Below, piece after piece: positions 1 to 5,790 of a DNA stretch of 5,886 nucleotides. Positions within the stretch are counted from its first letter, which is position 1. Each line of letters begins with the position of its first letter. Source of the stretch: Anaerolinea thermophila (lineage in GTDB: Bacteria; Chloroflexota; Anaerolineae; Anaerolineales; Villigracilaceae); contig DZBA01000215.1 of NCBI GenBank assembly GCA_022729775.1, forward strand, positions 1 to 5,886, given 5' to 3'. A program made the translations under genes and the position numbers. Below the pieces are notes generated by a model. It saw only the letters and a program-made list of their open reading frames with translations. It had not been told where the DNA came from and ran no database searches.

Positions 1-20
1 AAAAGTTAAGGAGTAATACA

Positions 21-932
21 ATGGCTGTCATTTCCATGAAAGCCCTGCTTGAGAGCGGCGTCCACTTCGGACATCGCACCAACAAGTGGGACCCCCGTAT
101 GAAACCGTACATCTTCACTGAGCGTAACGGCATTCATATCATTGACCTGCAACAAACTGTCAAGTTGTTGAATCAGGCGTATAACCTTGTCCGCGATGCG
201 GCTGCCAACGGCGGCACAGTCTTGTTTGTCGGCACCAAACGACAAGCGCAGGAAACCATCTCGGAAGAAGCAGCGCGCTGCGGAATGCCTTTTGTAACCG
301 AACGCTGGATGGGTGGTATGCTCACCAACTGGTCAACCATGTCCAAGCGTATTCAGGAATTGGAACGCCTTGAAAAACTGCGTGATAGTGGCGAAATTAA
401 TCGCCTTACCAAAAAAGAAGGTTTGTTGATCGAACGCGAAATTACGCGCTTACAGACTCGCCTTTCCGGCGTGCGCGCCATGAAACGCCTTCCTGACCTG
501 CTCTTCATCATTGATGTCGGACGCGAAGATGCTGCCGTGAGCGAAGCCAACCTGCTCAACATCCCGATTGTGGCGTTGGTGGATACAAACTGCAACCCGC
601 AAAATGTGGATTATGTGATTCCTTCTAATGATGACGCCATTCGCGCCATCAAGCTTTTGGTTGCCAAAGTTGCCGATGCAGTGCTTGAAGGCAAAGCCAT
701 GCGCAAGGACGAAGAACCGGACCAATCAGAAGCGAAAGCCGAAGCGAAGCCCGCCAAGCGCGGCTCCCGCAAACCTGTTGTGGATACTGACCAAGAAGAA
801 GTAAATGATAATGTCTTACTGGGCGAATCTACGCTGGCGAAGTTGAACGTTACCCGCAAGGAAGATGAAGTAGTGGCTGACGCTCCCGTCGCTGCTGATT
901 CCGCTCCTGCTGCTCCTGCGAGCGCGGAATAA
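21..932 (+). CDS. rpsB: 30S ribosomal protein S2 with long C-terminal tail
   Basis: Ribosomal protein S2 binds the 30S subunit on the back side between head and body and is needed for S1 docking. The 303-residue product carries the family pattern: the N-terminal segment with GVHFGHRTNKWDPRMKPYI (residues 13-31), a DLQQT element near 42-46, GTKRQA near 71-76, WMGGMLTN near 96-103, and the second signature running from PDLLFIIDVGRED (158-170) through IPIVALVDTNCNP (181-193) to PSNDDAIRAI (201-210). The S2 core ends near residue 228, so the remaining 75 residues are an extension absent from the E. coli protein of 241 residues. The tail is rich in Ala, Glu, Lys and Pro and ends in an Ala/Pro-rich acidic segment. 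The ATG at 21 is preceded by AAGGAG at 8-13 with a 7-base spacer. tsf follows 39 bases downstream, the usual partner. Any promoter or autoregulatory leader lies upstream of the window. Confidence 0.98.
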   Translation: MAVISMKALLESGVHFGHRTNKWDPRMKPYIFTERNGIHIIDLQQTVKLLNQAYNLVRDAAANGGTVLFVGTKRQAQETISEEAARCGMPFVTERWMGGMLTNWSTMSKRIQELERLEKLRDSGEINRLTKKEGLLIEREITRLQTRLSGVRAMKRLPDLLFIIDVGREDAAVSEANLLNIPIVALVDTNCNPQNVDYVIPSNDDAIRAIKLLVAKVADAVLEGKAMRKDEEPDQSEAKAEAKPAKRGSRKPVVDTDQEEVNDNVLLGESTLAKLNVTRKEDEVVADAPVAADSAPAAPASAE

Positions 933-971
933 AACTCAATTAATATAATTTAGGAAAGTCAGGATAGTGAT

Positions 972-1580
972 ATGGAAATAACAACACAGATGATCAAGGA
1001 ATTGCGCGCCGCAACCAACGCTCCGATGTTGGATTGCCGCAAAGCCTTGCAGGATGCCGATGGCAATTTCGACAAGGCAGTGGATTGGCTGCGCGAAAAA
1101 GGCATGGCAACCGCCGCAAAACGCGCTGACCGCGACGCTTCTAATGGCGTGGTTGAACTGTACTCGCACGGCGCCGGACGTGTCGGCGTGATGGTCGAAG
1201 TCAACTGCGAAACCGATTTTGTCGCCCGTTCTGAACAGTTCCGCAACCTCGCGCATGAGCTTGCTTTGCAGATTGCCGCCAGCGCGCCGAAATATGCTAC
1301 TGTTGATCAAATCCCCGCTGCCGAACTTGAGCACGAAGCAGGCATTGCCCGCGCCCGCGCTCTTGAAGAAGGCAAGCCCGAAAAAATGCTCGAAAAAATC
1401 GTCGAAGGACGCATTGAAAAATATAAAGACGAAGTTTGCTTGATGCGTCAGGCGTATATCCGCGATGAGTCGCTCACCATCGAAAAACTTGTTTTGCAAA
1501 ACGTTGCCGCCATTGGCGAAAACGTGATTATTCGCAGATTCCAGCGTTGGGAACTTGGCGAAAGCACAAAGCAGGAATAA
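972..1580 (+). CDS. tsf: Elongation factor Ts, short (Thermus-type) form
   Basis: EF-Ts is the guanine-nucleotide exchange factor that releases GDP from EF-Tu in the cytoplasm. The 202-residue product opens with the UBA-like domain (about residues 4-45), which includes the signature-1 region LRAATNAPMLDCRKAL (11-26). It then has the core with NCETDFVARSEQF (78-90). Asp82 and Phe83 correspond to E. coli Asp80-Phe81, which intrude near the EF-Tu Mg site. It ends in the IGENVIIRRFQRWELG strand region (about 181-196). The length is close to the short EF-Ts of Thermus (196 residues) and well below E. coli (283), so the second core subdomain and coiled coil are missing, as expected for this form. 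The Cys near the Thermus C-terminus (Cys190), as I remember it, is Gln191 here. The start is supported by AGGA at 961-964, 7 bases before the ATG. It is probably co-transcribed with rpsB. Confidence 0.97.
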   Translation: MEITTQMIKELRAATNAPMLDCRKALQDADGNFDKAVDWLREKGMATAAKRADRDASNGVVELYSHGAGRVGVMVEVNCETDFVARSEQFRNLAHELALQIAASAPKYATVDQIPAAELEHEAGIARARALEEGKPEKMLEKIVEGRIEKYKDEVCLMRQAYIRDESLTIEKLVLQNVAAIGENVIIRRFQRWELGESTKQE

Positions 1581-1587
1581 AGATATT

Positions 1588-1615
1588 AAAGCCAGCCTTC
1601 GGGTTGGCTTTTTTT
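1588..1615 (+). terminator. Intrinsic terminator after tsf, UUCG tetraloop
   Basis: A 7-bp stem pairs 1591-1597 (GCCAGCC) with 1602-1608 (GGTTGGC, one G-U wobble). It is closed by a C(TTCG)G tetraloop at 1598-1601 and extended by three A-T pairs from 1588-1590. A run of seven T (1609-1615) follows directly. This is a canonical rho-independent terminator that should end rpsB-tsf transcripts. It lies only 8 bases before the pyrH Shine-Dalgarno sequence. Confidence 0.92.
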
Positions 1616-1632
1616 ATATTACGGAGGCATGA

Positions 1633-2346
1633 ATGGCTGAACTTAAATATAACCGCATCCTGCTCAAGTTGAGCGGCGAAGCATTGGGCGGCGAATCTGG
1701 TTTTGGAATTAACGTGCATGAAGCTGAATCAATCGCCAGCCGCATTAAAGAAGTGCGCGAGATGGGCGTAGACCTGGCTGTGGTGATCGGCGCGGGCAAC
1801 CTGTGGCGCGGCAAGCAGGGCTTGGAACGCGGCATGGATCGTTCCACAGCCGACTATATGGGGATGCTCGCTACTGTGATGAATGCAATGGCGTTGATGG
1901 ACGCGTTGGAGCGGCAGCATGTACTAACACGCGTGATGACAGCAATTGAAATGCGCGCCATTGCCGAGCCATACATCCGCCGCCGCGCGGTGCGTCATCT
2001 GGAAAAGGGGCGCGTGGTCATCTTTGGCGCCGGCACGGGCAATCCGTTTTTTTCCACAGACACAGCGGCAGCCTTGCGCGCGACAGAAATTGACGCGCAG
2101 GTGGTCATCAAAGCAACCAAGGTGGATGGCGTGTACGACTCAGACCCGAAGAAGAATCCAAACGCGAAAAAATTCGACCAGTTGGAATATATCGAGGTGC
2201 TGAATCGCAGGCTTGAAGTGATGGATAGCACGGCTATTTCCCTGTGTCGTGAAAATAATTTACCCATTCTTGTTTTGAACCTTTGGGACCCGAAAGCGCT
2301 TATCGGCGCATTGCGCGGCGAGGCAGTGGGGACGTTGGTGAAGTAA
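1633..2346 (+). CDS. pyrH: UMP kinase (uridylate kinase)
   Basis: Bacterial UMP kinase phosphorylates UMP to UDP with ATP. It is an essential, usually hexameric cytoplasmic enzyme of the amino-acid-kinase fold, unrelated to eukaryotic UMP/CMP kinase. The 237-residue product (E. coli 241) shows the N-terminal phosphate-binding LLKLSGEALGG (10-20), the glycine loop GAGNLWRG (53-60), the UMP-binding DYMGMLATVMNAMALMDAL (74-92), GTGNPFFSTDTAAALRA (134-150) and the ATP-side KATKVDGVYDSDPKKNP (160-176). A C-terminal MDSTAISLCRENN follows (197-209). The ATG at 1633 sits 5 bases after GGAGG (1623-1627); an ATG at 1629 is out of frame and closes at once. Terminators lie directly before and after the gene, so it looks transcriptionally insulated although it keeps its conserved place between tsf and frr. 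Confidence 0.98.
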   Translation: MAELKYNRILLKLSGEALGGESGFGINVHEAESIASRIKEVREMGVDLAVVIGAGNLWRGKQGLERGMDRSTADYMGMLATVMNAMALMDALERQHVLTRVMTAIEMRAIAEPYIRRRAVRHLEKGRVVIFGAGTGNPFFSTDTAAALRATEIDAQVVIKATKVDGVYDSDPKKNPNAKKFDQLEYIEVLNRRLEVMDSTAISLCRENNLPILVLNLWDPKALIGALRGEAVGTLVK

Positions 2347-2364
2347 TTTCATTTGGCTAAAGCG

Positions 2365-2402
2365 CGGAGTTCAAAGTCAAATGTCTTTGGACTCCGTTTT
2401 TT
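2365..2402 (+). terminator. Intrinsic terminator after pyrH
   Basis: A 12-bp stem pairs 2365-2376 with 2385-2396 with one G-T wobble (2371/2390). The 8-base loop is 2377-2384, and six T follow (2397-2402). It starts 18 bases past the pyrH stop. The remaining gap to frr (2403-2460) is AT-rich and has room for a promoter. The best -35/-10-like pair seen there is a weak TTGTTT (2425-2430) with TAAATA (2450-2455), separated by 19 bases, which is not enough to call a promoter. Confidence 0.92.
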
Positions 2403-2460
2403 GTTAAACCCATAGCATAAATTCTTGTTTTAAGGTATCCTTAGCGACGTAAATATTTTC

Positions 2461-2466
2461 AGGAGG
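2461..2466 (+). promoter_or_regulatory. Ribosome binding site fixing the frr GTG start
   Basis: AGGAGG is a full-strength Shine-Dalgarno sequence placed 6 bases before GTG at 2473. No in-frame ATG lies near this site, so it decides in favour of the GTG start. The resulting product begins at the usual N-terminus of the family. Confidence 0.85.
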
Positions 2467-2472
2467 AAGACT

Positions 2473-3042
2473 GTGAGCCTTGATGAAGTTAAAGGACTAT
2501 TGAAAGATGCCGAGACCCGTATGACCGGCGCAATTCATGCTCTTGTGGAAGACCTCGCGGGCATTCGCACGGGGCGCGCAAGCCCCGCGCTTGTGGAAAG
2601 ACTTTCTGTTGATTATTATGGCACGCCGACGCATCTAAAGCAGCTTGCGTCTATCAGCGTGCCGGAACCGCGCACATTGATGATCAAACCCTTTGATGCT
2701 GGTTCCATTAAAGATATCGAAAAAGCGATTCGCGCTTCAAATCTTAATTTGAGCCCGAATTCTGACGGCAAGGTCATTCACCTGAACCTACCGCCGCTTG
2801 ATGAAGAGCGTCGCCGCGACCTAGTTAAGCAGATGCATCATCGTCTTGAAGAATCGCGGATTGCGGTGCGTAACATCCGCCGCGATGTGCATAATGACCT
2901 GCGCGGTTATGAAAAAGAGAAACTCATCACCGAAGATGACTTGAAATACGGTGAAGAGGAACTCCAGAAGCTGACCGATAAGTTTGTTGAAGAAATCGCC
3001 AAACATGGTCATGCCAAAGAAAAAGACATCATGGAAGTGTAA
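2473..3042 (+). CDS. frr: Ribosome recycling factor
   Basis: Ribosome recycling factor works with EF-G to split post-termination ribosomes. The 189-residue product (E. coli 185) has the tRNA-mimic layout: domain I helix with IRTGRASPALVE (31-42), domain II starting at DYYGTPTHLKQLAS (47-60) and continuing through ISVPEPRTLMIKPFD (61-75) to NLNLSPNSDGK (90-100), and a return to domain I at PPLDEERRRDL (107-117). Arg136 in AVRNIRRD (131-138) matches the functionally important Arg132 of E. coli. The C-terminal helix holds ITEDDLKYGEEELQKLTD (152-169), followed by a slightly longer Lys/Glu-rich end. Translation starts at GTG, 6 bases after AGGAGG. The gene begins a new unit after the pyrH terminator and is followed 17 bases later by uppS. 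Confidence 0.98.
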   Translation: MSLDEVKGLLKDAETRMTGAIHALVEDLAGIRTGRASPALVERLSVDYYGTPTHLKQLASISVPEPRTLMIKPFDAGSIKDIEKAIRASNLNLSPNSDGKVIHLNLPPLDEERRRDLVKQMHHRLEESRIAVRNIRRDVHNDLRGYEKEKLITEDDLKYGEEELQKLTDKFVEEIAKHGHAKEKDIMEV

Positions 3043-3059
3043 CCTCTTCTATACCTGTA

Positions 3060-3803
3060 ATGACTGATACCCCCTTGAATGTCCCCGTTGATAAAATTCC
3101 CCGCCACGTTGCCATCATCATGGATGGCAACGGACGCTGGGCGAATCAACGCGGTTTGCCGCGCCTGGCTGGTCATAAAGCCGGGACGGAAAACCTGCGC
3201 CGTGTGATTCGCGCCACTGTCGAATTTGGCGTCAAGTACCTGACAATCTACGCCTTCTCTACAGAAAACTGGGGGCGTCCCCCTGAAGAAGTGCATGGTC
3301 TCTTGGGCATTCTCCAGGATGTCATTGACCGTGAATTGAATGAACTAAATCAGGAGGGCGTTCAATTGCGTCATATTGGGCGGTTGGAACGCTTAAGCCC
3401 AAGCCTGCAAGCCAGAGTCTTGAAAGCGATTGACCTGACCAGAAACAACGACCGATTGATCTTGAATATTGCCTGGAATTACGGGGGGCGTGATGAAATT
3501 GTCTGTGCCATCCAAAAAATTATCAAAGATGGCATCGCGCCAGATGATGTGACCGATAGCCTTGTGGGAAAGTATATGTTTACAGCTGGCGCGCCCGACC
3601 CGGATTTGGTCATACGCACTTCGGGCGAATTGCGCGTGAGCAACTTCTTGATTTGGCAGACCGCTTATTCCGAGTGGTATGTCACCCCCACTTTTTGGCC
3701 CGACTTTGACCGTGAGGAATATCGGCGCGCGCTGGAAGCCTTTGCGCAACGCGATAGACGCTACGGAAAGGTATCTTCTGAACTTGAAGGCTCCAATGCG
3801 TAG
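3060..3803 (+). CDS. uppS: Isoprenyl transferase (undecaprenyl diphosphate synthase family)
   Basis: This cis-prenyltransferase condenses isopentenyl diphosphate units onto an allylic primer to make the long polyprenyl diphosphate carrier used for peptidoglycan and other envelope polymers. The 247-residue product (E. coli 253) has every key residue. Asp22 lies in IIMDGNGRWA (19-28) and His39 in AGHKAG. Ser67, Glu69, Asn70, Trp71, Arg73 and Glu77 lie in the AFSTENWGRPPEEV segment (65-78). Arg186, Glu190 and Arg192 lie in RTSGELRVSNFLIWQ (186-200), and Glu205 in AYSEWY. These match E. coli Asp26, His43, Ser71, Arg77, Arg194, Glu198, Arg200 and Glu213. Chain length cannot be read from sequence alone. 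No Shine-Dalgarno is visible before the ATG at 3060, 17 bases after the frr stop, so translation may depend on coupling to frr. The gene overlaps cdsA at its 3' end. Confidence 0.96.
   Translation: MTDTPLNVPVDKIPRHVAIIMDGNGRWANQRGLPRLAGHKAGTENLRRVIRATVEFGVKYLTIYAFSTENWGRPPEEVHGLLGILQDVIDRELNELNQEGVQLRHIGRLERLSPSLQARVLKAIDLTRNNDRLILNIAWNYGGRDEIVCAIQKIIKDGIAPDDVTDSLVGKYMFTAGAPDPDLVIRTSGELRVSNFLIWQTAYSEWYVTPTFWPDFDREEYRRALEAFAQRDRRYGKVSSELEGSNA
3786..3790 (+). promoter_or_regulatory. Ribosome binding site deciding the cdsA start
   Basis: GAAGG inside the end of uppS stands 5 bases before the ATG at 3796. It selects this ATG over the upstream in-frame ATG at 3679, which would add 39 residues encoded by an alternate frame of uppS. 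Confidence 0.7.
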
Positions 3804-4611
3804 AAGAACACTCTCGGCGCTGGGGTTGGCGGCAATCGGGTTGCCTGCCATTATCTTTGGCGGTGTCCTTTATTTTTTCTTGATGGGAACCTTTTTGATC
3901 GGCGCAGCATGGGAATATGTGTATTTATTTCGCGCGGTCAAACTCCAACCCCAACTTTATATCACCGTCGGCGGCGTGACGTTAATCACCTTGACGCGCG
4001 CATTCTTCCCTCAATATGCCCTGCCTGTATTTGAAGCAGCTGTCTTGGCTGCATTGGCATATCATCTTTTCGATTACGAGCGCGGCAGGGATCAAGCCGC
4101 GCTTGATTTTTCTATCACTGTCGCGGGGCTGGCGTACATCGGCTGGATTGGCTCTTACCTTTTCGACTTGCGGAATCTTCCCGATGGCGGGTGGTGGTTT
4201 ATGGTTGTCATGCCTTCGCTCTGGCTTTCAGATTCAGGCGCATACTCCATCGGCGTTGCTTATGGAAAACATAAACTCGCGCCGCGTTTGAGTCCCAATA
4301 AGAGCTGGGAAGGATATGCCGCGAGCGTGTTCACCGGAACGATTGGTGGAATTTTTTTCGCGTATGTGTACTCCACTTATGGAAATTTGAATGGCGATAT
4401 TACCCTGCTGCAAGGCGCGGCGCTTGGCTTTTTGATGGGCGCGCTGCCGACTTTGGGCGATCTCGGTGAGAGCATGATCAAACGTCCTTCGGGGCTGAAA
4501 GATTCAAGCGATGTCATCCCCGGGCATGGTGGATTTTTCGACCGCGTTGACTCTTGGCTGTGGGGCGCCATGATTGGGTATTATTTTATAGTGTGGTGTA
4601 TTCTTAAATAA
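3796..4611 (+). CDS. cdsA: Phosphatidate cytidylyltransferase (CDP-diglyceride synthase)
   Basis: CdsA is an integral membrane enzyme that converts phosphatidic acid and CTP to CDP-diacylglycerol, the precursor of phosphatidylglycerol, cardiolipin and other phospholipids. The 271-residue product (E. coli 285) starts with a short Arg-rich cytoplasmic tip followed by hydrophobic helices (about residues 6-35), and further membrane segments fall near 54-67, 75-92, 104-123, 134-142, 176-192, 203-220 and 254-270. The C-terminal family signature is intact: SMIKRPSGLKD (226-236) then IPGHGGFFDRVD (241-252), with the Asp residues expected for metal binding. The conserved LSDSGAYSIGVAYGKHKL (144-161) and LSPNKSWEG (165-173) lie before it. 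The ATG at 3796 overlaps the uppS stop by 8 bases, so the two are probably translationally coupled. A longer reading from 3679 is rejected because its extra part lies within uppS. Confidence 0.95.
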   Translation: MRRRTLSALGLAAIGLPAIIFGGVLYFFLMGTFLIGAAWEYVYLFRAVKLQPQLYITVGGVTLITLTRAFFPQYALPVFEAAVLAALAYHLFDYERGRDQAALDFSITVAGLAYIGWIGSYLFDLRNLPDGGWWFMVVMPSLWLSDSGAYSIGVAYGKHKLAPRLSPNKSWEGYAASVFTGTIGGIFFAYVYSTYGNLNGDITLLQGAALGFLMGALPTLGDLGESMIKRPSGLKDSSDVIPGHGGFFDRVDSWLWGAMIGYYFIVWCILK

Positions 4612-4646
4612 AGCCCTAAAGGACTGATAAACTTTAGGGCTTTTTT
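4611..4646 (+). terminator. Intrinsic terminator after cdsA
   Basis: A perfect 9-bp stem pairs GCCCTAAAG (4613-4621) with CTTTAGGGC (4632-4640) around a 10-base loop. Two more A-T pairs extend it to 4611, the last base of the cdsA stop codon. The T-run covers 4641-4646. It should end the frr-uppS-cdsA transcript and separate it from glpX. Confidence 0.93.
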
Positions 4647-4661
4647 GTAAACATAAATAAC

Positions 4662-4666
4662 GGAGG
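4662..4666 (+). promoter_or_regulatory. Ribosome binding site choosing between two glpX ATGs
   Basis: GGAGG lies 2 bases before the ATG at 4669 and 5 bases before the in-frame ATG at 4672. A 2-base spacer is too short for efficient initiation, and 5 bases matches pyrH and cdsA in this window, so 4672 is preferred. Confidence 0.75.
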
Positions 4667-4671
4667 TTATG

Positions 4672-5667
4672 ATGAGTAAAGTCCTTGGCGCTACCCCCAC
4701 CCGCAACCTCGCGCTTGAACTGGCGCGCGTGACAGAAGCCGCAGCGATGCTGGCTGGTCGTTTCATGGGACGCGGAGATAAAGAAGGCGCAGACCAAGCC
4801 GCTGTCAATGCAATGCGTCTTGTCCTTGGCACTGTGGATATGGACGGTGTCATTGTGATCGGCGAAGGGGAAAAGGATAAAGCGCCGATGCTGTTCAACG
4901 GCGAGAAAGTTGGTAATGGTTCAGAGCCGGAAGTGGATGTGGCAGTAGACCCGATTGATGGCACGCGCCCGCTTGCTTTTGGGCGCTCAAACTCCATCGC
5001 CACTGTTGCGATAGCCCCGCGTAATACCATGTTTGACCCCGGCCCGTTTTTATACATGAATAAAATTGTCGTCGGTCCAGAAGCGAGCGGCAAAATTAAC
5101 ATCGAGTGGTCTATTACAGATAACTTGAAGGCGATTGCAAAAGCCAAAGGCAGGGAAGTGGAGGATTTGACAACCATCATTTTAGACCGCCCGCGTCATG
5201 ATGACATGGTTGCTGAGATTCGCAAGGCAGGCGCGCGTATTCGCCAAATCCCTGATGGTGATGTGGCGGCGGCGCTGATGACCGCCTGGCCCGATTCTGG
5301 CGTGGATGTCCTTTTTGGCATTGGCGGCACCCCGGAAGGCGTCATTGCCGCGTGCGCGTTGCGCGCCATGGGCGGTGAAATTCAAGGCAAGTTATTTGCG
5401 CGTGATGAAGACGAGTTGCGACGCGGACGCGATGCAGGGTATGATTTCGATAAAGTGTTGACGATGAACGACCTCGTTGCCTCTGAGGATGTTTTCTTTG
5501 CCGCAACCGGCATTACTGATGGCGAGCTGCTCAAAGGCGTGCGTTATTATGGCAATCACATCACAACCGAAAGCCTTGTCATTCGCGGCTTGACCGGCAC
5601 CATCCGCCGTATCAACGCCACACACAGCGTTGATAAATTGCACAACTTGAGCGCGCTCCATTACTAA
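4672..5667 (+). CDS. glpX: Class II fructose-1,6-bisphosphatase, GlpX type
   Basis: GlpX hydrolyses fructose 1,6-bisphosphate to fructose 6-phosphate in gluconeogenesis; some relatives also act on sedoheptulose 1,7-bisphosphate. The 331-residue product aligns with E. coli GlpX from end to end: ELARVTEAAAMLAGR (16-30), GADQAAVNAMR (39-49), VIGEGEKDKAPML (62-74), VDVAVDPIDGTRPLAFG (88-104), RPRHDDMV (173-180), IPDGDVAAAL (193-202), VLFGIGGTPEGV (213-224), FFAATGITDGELL and ending in TIRRINATHSVD. Equivalents of E. coli Asp33, Glu57, Asp85, Thr90 and Glu213 are Asp41, Glu65, Asp93, Thr98 and Glu222; Glu88 is replaced by Asp96. The family belongs to the Li-sensitive phosphatase fold, whose DPIDGT form is also seen in inositol monophosphatases, but overall similarity favours GlpX. 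Compared with E. coli, the stretch after LFARDEDELRRGR is shorter. It is read alone after the cdsA terminator. No T-run terminator follows, only the palindrome cluster. Confidence 0.95.
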   Translation: MSKVLGATPTRNLALELARVTEAAAMLAGRFMGRGDKEGADQAAVNAMRLVLGTVDMDGVIVIGEGEKDKAPMLFNGEKVGNGSEPEVDVAVDPIDGTRPLAFGRSNSIATVAIAPRNTMFDPGPFLYMNKIVVGPEASGKINIEWSITDNLKAIAKAKGREVEDLTTIILDRPRHDDMVAEIRKAGARIRQIPDGDVAAALMTAWPDSGVDVLFGIGGTPEGVIAACALRAMGGEIQGKLFARDEDELRRGRDAGYDFDKVLTMNDLVASEDVFFAATGITDGELLKGVRYYGNHITTESLVIRGLTGTIRRINATHSVDKLHNLSALHY

Positions 5668-5711
5668 CGGCGGGATGTCAAAACGTTAGCTATTTAACTG
5701 ATGTTACGCAC

Positions 5712-5785
5712 TGTCATTTCGTGTGAAGCGAGAAATCCTGTCCTGCTACAAAGGATTTCTCCTCGCTTCGCTCGTCGAAATGACA
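5712..5785. repeat. REP/MITE-like palindromic intergenic element
   Basis: This 74-base imperfect palindrome has outer arms TGTCATTTCG (5712-5721) and CGAAATGACA (5776-5785) that pair perfectly over 10 bp. Inner arms at 5725-5738 (GAAGCGAGAAATCC) and 5753-5769 pair over 14 bp with a 3-base bulge, around a 14-base loop at 5739-5752. Both halves read TGTCATTTCG...GAAGCGAG...AAATCC on opposite strands. The pattern resembles dispersed palindromic repeats of the GTCATTTCGA...GAGAAATC type that I recall from many environmental bacterial genomes. It has no reading frame of its own and no T-run, so it is not a standard terminator. Only one copy is in the window, so dispersal is inferred. Confidence 0.75.
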
Positions 5786-5790
5786 ACGCC

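Noticed and set aside
936..1499. 187-codon open frame on the - strand opposite tsf
   Set aside because: It lies entirely opposite a clear EF-Ts gene, its translation resembles no family I know, and no binding site or context supports it. It is a shadow of the codon bias of tsf.
1491..1502. 12-base palindrome GTTTTGCAAAAC inside tsf
   Set aside because: It is formed by ordinary codons in a conserved coding stretch, with no other sign of a regulatory site.
2425..2455. Possible frr promoter, TTGTTT and TAAATA with 19-base spacing
   Set aside because: The -10 match is weak, the spacing is long, and the implied transcript start would fall in or next to the frr ribosome binding site.
3679..3795. 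39-residue N-terminal extension of CdsA
   Set aside because: The extra codons lie within the conserved 3' end of uppS in another frame, and the ATG at 3796 has a suitable ribosome binding site.
4581..5180. 199-codon open frame on the - strand opposite the cdsA terminator and the 5' half of glpX
   Set aside because: It runs through the terminator hairpin and opposite well-conserved GlpX codons; the product is Ser/Pro/Ile-rich shadow sequence.
5664..5689. 6-bp inverted repeat CTAACG/CGTTAG across the glpX stop
   Set aside because: The stem is short, the loop is 14 bases and no T-run follows, so it is too weak to call a terminator.
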